In this document: positions 57,738-64,000 of the stretch, piece after piece
Position numbering within the stretch: the first letter of the stretch is position 1
Layout: each line of letters starts with the position of its first letter
Source of the DNA: Hygrocybe punicea
Taxonomy: Eukaryota; Basidiomycota; Agaricomycetes; Agaricales; Hygrophoraceae
Direction of reading: 5' to 3'
Assembly: GCA_963556145.1 (NCBI GenBank)
Contig: OY744466.1
Coordinates: 3,472,001 to 3,536,000, forward strand
DNA: 64,000 nucleotides
Translations under genes and position numbers: made by a program
Notes under the pieces: generated by a model
The model's database searches: none
What the model saw: only the letters and a program-made list of their open reading frames with translations
Told to the model about the DNA's origin: nothing

Positions 57738-60700
57738 GGACGAGACATCCAACGAGAGCTTGTTCAACTGGAATTCAGATTCGCGAGCGCAGGGGATTGC
57801 TGTGACAGATGGGAACTGCCAGAGAAGTTCTTGATTGTTGAGGATCGCGCTCGGGAGTTCGGTAAAAACAGAGGTACCCCGATGGCTCCGTTCACTGGCA
57901 CTGGCAACTTGAATTGGCCGATATATGGTCACGTGCAGTCAGGTTTGAGGCTGCGTCTCAGTCCTGTACTCGACATTTCGACATCTGTCTTGGTCTCCGT
58001 TGATCAGATTCTTCTCAACCACTGCTGGCATCCGAGCCCACTTTCAAGATACTGATCGGCGAGTTTTGAGGCAGTGTGTACATGACAGACATCTCTTTGC
58101 CATGGTACCGCGTCGTCCCTGGCCAGTAGCACTGTCTGTGTTGGTGGCTCAACGTCCATCGCCTCCTGTTATCATCCAAGGCAGCGAATCGCCTCGAGGA
58201 CGGTAAACCCTTTTCTAAGCTTGACCTTCGAAGCGGATTGCGGATCAACCTCGTCATCCAACGGAATGAGTCAGGGCTAGTCATGCCATCGATATTGGTA
58301 TGCAACAACACTTCATGATCAGGCAGTCGTGAGCGAAACACCGGTTAAAGCTGTACGATACAATCCAGATGGTGGGACACCAGCACTCAGATATAGGTAT
58401 TACTGAATACATCTTCCCAGACGTTGAATACCATCTTCCACGAATGCCATTGCTATTACTCGCTTGACATGACACGCGTACACGCGTGGAGGAACACAGA
58501 CACGCAGAAATACAGACACATACCGATGAACAAGGGTCTTTGCGTCTCACGATCCGGAGGAAGAAAACGGTCGCAAAGCAACAACCCTGTGGGCTAGACC
58601 GCGCTGACGCCGCATCAGATCGAAGAGAAATGGGCGTCTTCGTCGATAAGCTCAACGGCAGAAGAGTAACTTTACAACATTACTCTTCGAGGAACCTTTG
58701 CGGGAGAATTCAGCTCATAGGATAAATAGCTTGTGATGTATATCCGGATGCTTCGGAATTTCGAAGGGAATCGCAAGGGACCAACAGATAATGAAGAACT
58801 CGATCCTTTTTATGGCGATAGTTTGTAACCACCGAGAAGAACGTTTAGCCGGTCGACGGAAATGAGGTTAAAGGGACCAGACAAAGGGAAGGGCGGTCGA
58901 ACACCAAGCTAGTTCGCCCTTCGTCGTCAAGTTCGTCCTATTGGTATAAATATCCGCGCGAGAAGGAAGCATATGCAGATTCCGTGTATGGGAATCCTGA
59001 CCCGACAGGCCACTTCTTCACACCATTTTCCGCATTGGATCTTGTTTCAGCAATACAATATGAACGTGGTACATGCCGCGCACAGAGCGCATACGCGCGC
59101 ACGTCCGGGAGCATTGGCTTGATCGCCGCCGGGAATTGGGTTTGGCCGTCAGAGTAGCCATAGTTTCCCGCGACTGAGCGACGCGAGGTGTCGTGTTCTG
59201 AAGGTGAGTTGGATAATGAAACACGGATCTAGCCCAGAATGGAACAATGAAGATTCCATCCAGGCGCACACGGCCTGCCAGTCAATACGTAGGGCGGTTA
59301 GTCGCTGACAGATATCTCCCTGCCGTGTGTGGGAGCCATGACTGAAAAAGGAAGGTGAAGATAAAGTCGAACTTGAAACGCATCAGGCACATCGGCGGCA
59401 ACTACCAACACCATTATTGACAACCAACGATAGCAGGACAGGATTTGGATCTCGATGGTGCGGTGATAGGTGGGATGGTGAAATCTTGCATTCGACATGT
59501 CATTCAAGAGTTGTAGATCCAACAGATTGCCATGAAATCCGGAACATGATTCTCCTGTATCAAGTTCGACGTGCAAAACCGATCAGTATGACAGCGATCG
59601 CTAGAGTGGCTAGACCGTTTGGGGGTTGGATCGAAGAGGTAGAAAAAACTTTGAGGCTGCTCTGGAGAAAGAAACTTAATATTCACCCCGTAAGAGGAGG
59701 CTAGGGAAGATAAAGACGGAGGGATTAATTGCCAAACTGATCGTGATCTGAACTTGCCCGATATTTAGGAGAAAGCCACTGCGCCATGCCGAAATTGTGT
59801 ACACACGTACCTTCAGCGGGTAAAGGACGACATTCGGATCATTGGCGATCACCCACCGTGTCCGGAGTGTCATGTACGAGTGCAGCAGATCAGGGCAGAT
59901 CCCATCATTTAAAATGAATGAAGCTCCCATTGATCAGTGAGTCAGCCTTGCGTCATGGCGTCCAAAATAGATACCGGGAGTTGAAGGAGGTTTTTGACAG
60001 CAGAGCGACAAAGACGACGGCAGAATGATGGGAAGATACTTACACTGGGAGGGTTGTGAGATCAACATAGAAACATGACGTAAGAAGTCAGTTTGACAAA
60101 CCTGAATGCAATGCAATTGCAACCGCTGCAAGTTCAGTGAGGCCTAACGTTGCCAAGTGACAAGCGTTGCGTTAATTTGGAGGGCGACGTTGCGCGTCAT
60201 TGTCCCATTGAATCACGCGCGCGAACAAATCACATATCCAATCTTCAAATGTGGGGAAGCATGGAAGCCAAGAGGAGTCTGAACACCGGACTGTCCGGGC
60301 TGTTTAAAGTAGCAAATGTTGGGTGGGTTGTGTAGGCGACATCCACAATTTCATATCGGAAGTCATGGGATGACAACTGTAGACATTTGAACAGAAGAGA
60401 TCTGAGTCTGTACAACACAAATGAAAAGGGCTAACCAGAGAACACAAATGTGAAGGCTGAAGGGCGCAATCTGTGTCATAAGTTAGTTACTGGATCAATG
60501 GAGGAATGGATCCGCGATACCATGTGAGAAGAACAGCCTTTAACGAATAATCTGACACAAAGGAATGACCGTATTGTCCAGAAGAACACATGAACGTTGA
60601 CAAGTCTGGAGATCAAGGGTGAGGGGTGGTTGGAGCCGATTCACCAGGAATATCATTCCAACCTCAGGGTTCATTCAGTTTTTCTCGAACACAAGGGAGC

Positions 60701-61382
60701 CTGCACCAAATCAGGAATGATGAGTACTACATACTGGCAGAACGGAAGCAGGTTTTGAGTTCAAACTTCAAACTGGATCGTGATACTTTAATGTTGGAGA
60801 CAAACTTGAACGGCGTTCCGAACGGTGACTTTGCATAGGCGTACATGTACTTCGATTCCTGAATCAGATGGGGGAGTGCCAGTGTACGAGCAGTGGATTC
60901 TTACCGGTTGGAATATACCAGGCACAGAGGAGCCATCGCGCAAATTCAAGTGCTAACATTATTCGAACCATAATTGGATCGCTTGGCAAGGGGCTGTCCG
61001 ACGAGCACGGGGGAGTGAGGGACACGTTGAGGGACGAAATGACGGTGGAAATGGGCAGAAAGGGACAGTTTTAACCCAACGGGGCGGACGTGATGAGTGT
61101 ACATCCGAGACTTCGCCGATCGCGTTAGATCGCCATTGCGGATGTTGCACACGAGGCCTGTGGTTGTGCCAAACAGCTGGGAACCGGACGGATTGTCGCT
61201 TACGGTGGTTGCTGCCCCATTCACGTAATGCGACCATCAGCGGACCGGCCTCGAACGCAGAGAGTGCACCCAGCGGATAGCCTAAGCCTGTCCTTTCGAA
61301 CCGGCTTCAGCCAGCCTCAGGCCTGAATTCTTGCTTCCTCCGACTTGACGATCAGGCCTTCCAATTCTGTAACCCTTGAGCT
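57738..61382. other. Long region without a confident gene
   Basis: Short frames on the minus strand at 59300-60130 contain membrane-like pieces (WLSIMVLVVAADVPDAFQ; ATLAIAVILIGFARR) that could belong to an eroded or intron-rich Agaricomycete seven-helix protein, but no phase-consistent model could be built. 60620-61240 also has minus-strand frames without recognisable domains. The first 240 bp include the promoter or 5' exon of the neighbouring membrane-protein gene. Confidence 0.4.
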
Positions 61383-61391
61383 TATATATAA
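61383..61391 (+). promoter_or_regulatory. TATA box candidate
   Basis: TATATATAA about 50 bp upstream of the ATG at 61440, a workable distance for a core promoter with a short leader. The clearest TATA-like element next to a gene in the window. Confidence 0.45.
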
Positions 61392-61439
61392 CCCACAAAC
61401 GGACTCTTTCCCCGGTTGTCTTTTATAACCCACCCCCCC

Positions 61440-62340
61440 ATGTCTGCCTTTCACCTTCGCCCCGTCTCAGAGCCTTCCTCGTCCCCAACTCCAAGCATAT
61501 CCACAACTCCTCCAAGGGAGCGCTCTCCTCCTGCAAACAAACCTTCTATCACCCTCATGCCATCTCCTCCCCCCTCTACAATGTCTCGACCACGTCGTCC
61601 TTTATCTCCCACTTCGTTGCGTGGTAAGCTCTTACATCTCATCCAAACCCTCTTAGCTGACATGATCAGATGTCGATCTAACCCACGACGGCGACATGCC
61701 CCTCCGCAAGTACCCTGCACCCCCGACAGGTCATGACCTCATGGCACTCTTCCCCCCAGCGCCACCCGATGTGTTCCCTGAAATGAGGCCGGGCCCCACT
61801 AGTGGTTTCTTTCAGCGGCAAGAACGCGCTTTCTTTGCCCAAGCTGGGAAAGAGATTGTTCGCGTCCGAGTAGAAGTCGATGTACCCCACGACTTGGACG
61901 ACAGTCATAACGGCAAATCTAGGGCAAGGGATCCCGGCAGCTCGCGTCAGTGGACGGGTCCAGGTCACACCCAGCTGCCACCCCACCCAGGCCACCCCCA
62001 GCACAGTTCTCCACAATCATCCGCACCTCCCCCCATCCCCTTCCCTCACCCAAATTCAAGACCGCCCCCTCGTGGGGGTGCTGTCCCCGTCACCCCAACT
62101 TCATTGTTTTCAGTGACCCAGCCATCTTCACAGCCTCTCCACCCGACGCATCAACAACATCCGGGTGTTGGCATAGGATTACGTACACCACCGCAGGATT
62201 CAAGTCATGCAGGAGCGCTAAACCCCAAGCCAGAGTTTCAGCAAGAGGATGACCCTGACGAGGCTTGGAGGAGGCCGATGCCATATGCCGAGCGAAGGAG
62301 GGCTGGCAAACACACTCGCCGTGTTATCGTCAGAAATTGA
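61440..62340 (+). CDS. Small disordered Pro/Ser-rich protein
   Basis: Exons 61440..61623 and 61670..62340 with a 46-nt intron (GTAAGC...ATCAG); 284 aa. It starts with a Ser/Pro-rich stretch, followed by a more ordered segment (MPLRKYPAPPTGHDLMALFP, GFFQRQERAFFAQAGKEIVR, VRVEVDVPHD), a Pro/His-rich middle, and a basic conserved-looking end (WRRPMPYAERRRAGKHTRR). No enzyme motif. The short terminal block suggests a binding or localisation motif. Start chosen as the first ATG after the TATA element. Function unknown. Confidence 0.65.
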
Positions 62341-64000
62341 AACGTCTCTGGTGAGAACAAATTCATTCAAAGGGCCAACTCGATGTTTTATGAATTTGAA
62401 TTCAGGGCTGGTTGAGGCTGGTTGTCCTCCATGTTGTATATATGTTCTTGAACGTGCTATGTTGAGCTATCTTCGTCTTGCTGTTGCTGCACCCCCATCA
62501 CCCACAGTGTCCCTTTCGACGCACCGCCCAAGCACCATATCTTAATCCCCGTTTTATAGACTTCTTGCGAACTGCATCAACACCGTGTGATCTACATCAA
62601 ATATTGTAATATATCGATGTATCCATCTGTGCGGACGTATTTGTTTGGGCTTGATCATGATCGACTTCAGACGGCAACCGCCGAACTCCAAGATCCCATC
62701 AAATTAGCAGATGCTTCCGTCGGTGCCTGATGGAGATTCAGAGATCTCCCAGCACAGGACGGAAGCAAAGGGCTCCTGCCGCCGACGCCTGCGTGTCTTG
62801 ATGCCGGGCTGAGCAGGCAGAGAGTATATTTACTCTTTCTTCCACTTGCCAATCCCACATAAAACTAGTCCAGAAATCTCGTTGGCTGCAATATTTATGG
62901 ATCTGTCAAGGTAGGTTCGTAATCTCAAGCAACCTGATATATCACAACGACGAACATAATTAAAACATACGAGACGGCCGGTGACAATAGGGTGTCGGTG
63001 GGAAACCGTGTGGGGATTTCTTGATACCGCCCACAAGGGGTGAGACTCACCAGTACTGAAACCCACTGTTGGCACATACGATACGATAGATCCACCACGT
63101 AGACTGGGCTAAAGGACTTTTGCGGGTAGGATCTCCGTTGAGAATTGAACACATCCCGGTAGTTATACGGGCTATCCAAACGCGTCCTTTTCCCGTCCTT
63201 ACGTTAATGCTCGAGTATCCGATTTCTGTGTCCTTGCTTCAGTCGGAAATACGTATTCCCGAATCCTGTGCTCTCTGTTCCGTCACAGAAAAAATCAAGC
63301 GATCAAGTGTGAAGGCAATAAATAAATAAAAACTCAATCACATGGAATTCCTAATGGGTCACAGCACAAACACGGATTTCCTCGAGAAATGCCGGAAAAC
63401 GAAGTGGGCAAACCGCATTGGGCAATAGGTGTTGTCAGGGCCTCTGCCCCAGCTATTGCCCCCGCTATGAACGCATGAGGCAGAAGGTTACACCAATATA
63501 CCCCATTATAATTGGACGATGAAAGAGCGTTTGGGCCCGTTTCTCCCGGTCCCAATGATGCGGCGTTCAAGGACCGATATTGTAATGTGTTTGAGAAGCG
63601 CAGCCCGCAAACCGTGAATACCCCCTTTTTTTTTGACTTGGGGGACATCGACAACTTTACCGGATGGAGAGACGAGTCTGATTTACTGCTGGCACGTCAC
63701 TCGCAACCCCACCGGAATAGATTGGCGCGTCCCCCCCCCTTCTCCAGGTTGTTTGTCCCTGCGGGCTCCGTTGAAGAAATTTATCACACAAGGGACGAGA
63801 ACGGAAGGCTCACTATGGATTCCATCTGCCAACTGTGGTGGAGAATTATCCTCGATTGCTGGCCGATATATCGTAAAGAGGGGAGCGACTGGCTCTTGCC
63901 ACGCATAAGCGATGCATGCATCATAATTAGCCGAATATATGCTCTTTTCCCCTGATAATCGGCGGCTCTGTCTATATTTCCGAGTGGTTTCTGGTTTCTT
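62341..64000. other. Right end, no confident gene
   Basis: The plus-strand frame at 63512-63955 (147 codons from a non-ATG start) reads partly protein-like (LTMDSICQLWWRIILDCWPI) but has no recognisable family and is interrupted by a T9 run. 62341-62560 is probably the 3' UTR of the gene to the left. A gene continuing beyond the window cannot be excluded. Confidence 0.35.

Noticed and set aside
58281..58655. 124-codon Cys-rich minus-strand frame
   Set aside because: Composition looks like chance; no domain, and neighbouring frames are equally open.
59300..60130. Seven-helix (DUF6534-like) membrane protein on the minus strand
   Set aside because: Only scattered hydrophobic fragments; no phase-consistent exon set and key family blocks were not found.
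1..64000. Retrotransposon or DNA-transposon proteins
   Set aside because: No reverse transcriptase, integrase, transposase or helicase motif was recognised in any frame, despite abundant non-autonomous repeats.

Overview
This window reads as nuclear DNA of a filamentous basidiomycete, most likely a mushroom-forming Agaricomycete. The support is dense 50-70 nt GT-AG introns (17 exons in the flippase gene), basidiomycete versions of housekeeping genes, and lineage-typical families: NACHT-TPR receptors, CHAT proteins, Crinkler-type proteins, F-box/LRR and BTB proteins. No operons, bacterial signals or tRNA genes were recognised. Exon structures were worked out by hand from splice sites and reading-frame phase, so they are models rather than transcript-supported annotation.

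Layout. 1-1138 is the 3' part of QCR2. 1.5-3.6 kb is a membrane-protein gene broken by several small lesions. 4.1-6.8 kb is a wrecked caspase-like CHAT gene with a 1.07-kb non-autonomous element inserted in it, flanked by a 10-bp target duplication. 7-16.1 kb is an AT-rich, gene-poor island with tandem arrays, hairpins and a 0.7-kb foldback element. 16.2-24.0 kb holds intact NST1 and the NEO1-type flippase. 24.2-26.4 kb is an intact cytochrome P450, followed by a second foldback element. 27.8-31.9 kb holds FES1 and the HIR-complex subunit HPC2/ubinuclein. 32.7-37.4 kb holds two membrane proteins and an F-box/LRR-like gene.

37.9-43.9 kb is the most interesting stretch. An intact six-exon gene joins a Crinkler (CRN) N-terminal domain, a candidate PD-(D/E)xK nuclease-like middle region and a C-terminal protein kinase. 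It sits among decayed NACHT-TPR, F-box and BTB genes. Next come eEF1B-gamma, a second NACHT remnant (47.3 kb), an in-frame 69-bp minisatellite (48.7 kb), a type I membrane protein, an NAD(P)-binding NmrA-like protein, a ROG1-like lipase, a four-helix membrane protein and a small disordered protein.

Overall, core genes (mitochondrial respiration, translation, chaperone, chromatin assembly, lipid flipping) are intact with phase-perfect introns, while the receptor/effector-like genes between them are mostly pseudogenes with single-base indels and in-frame stops. This contrast argues against poor base calling alone. It fits a locus where self/non-self or effector genes turn over quickly next to repeats.
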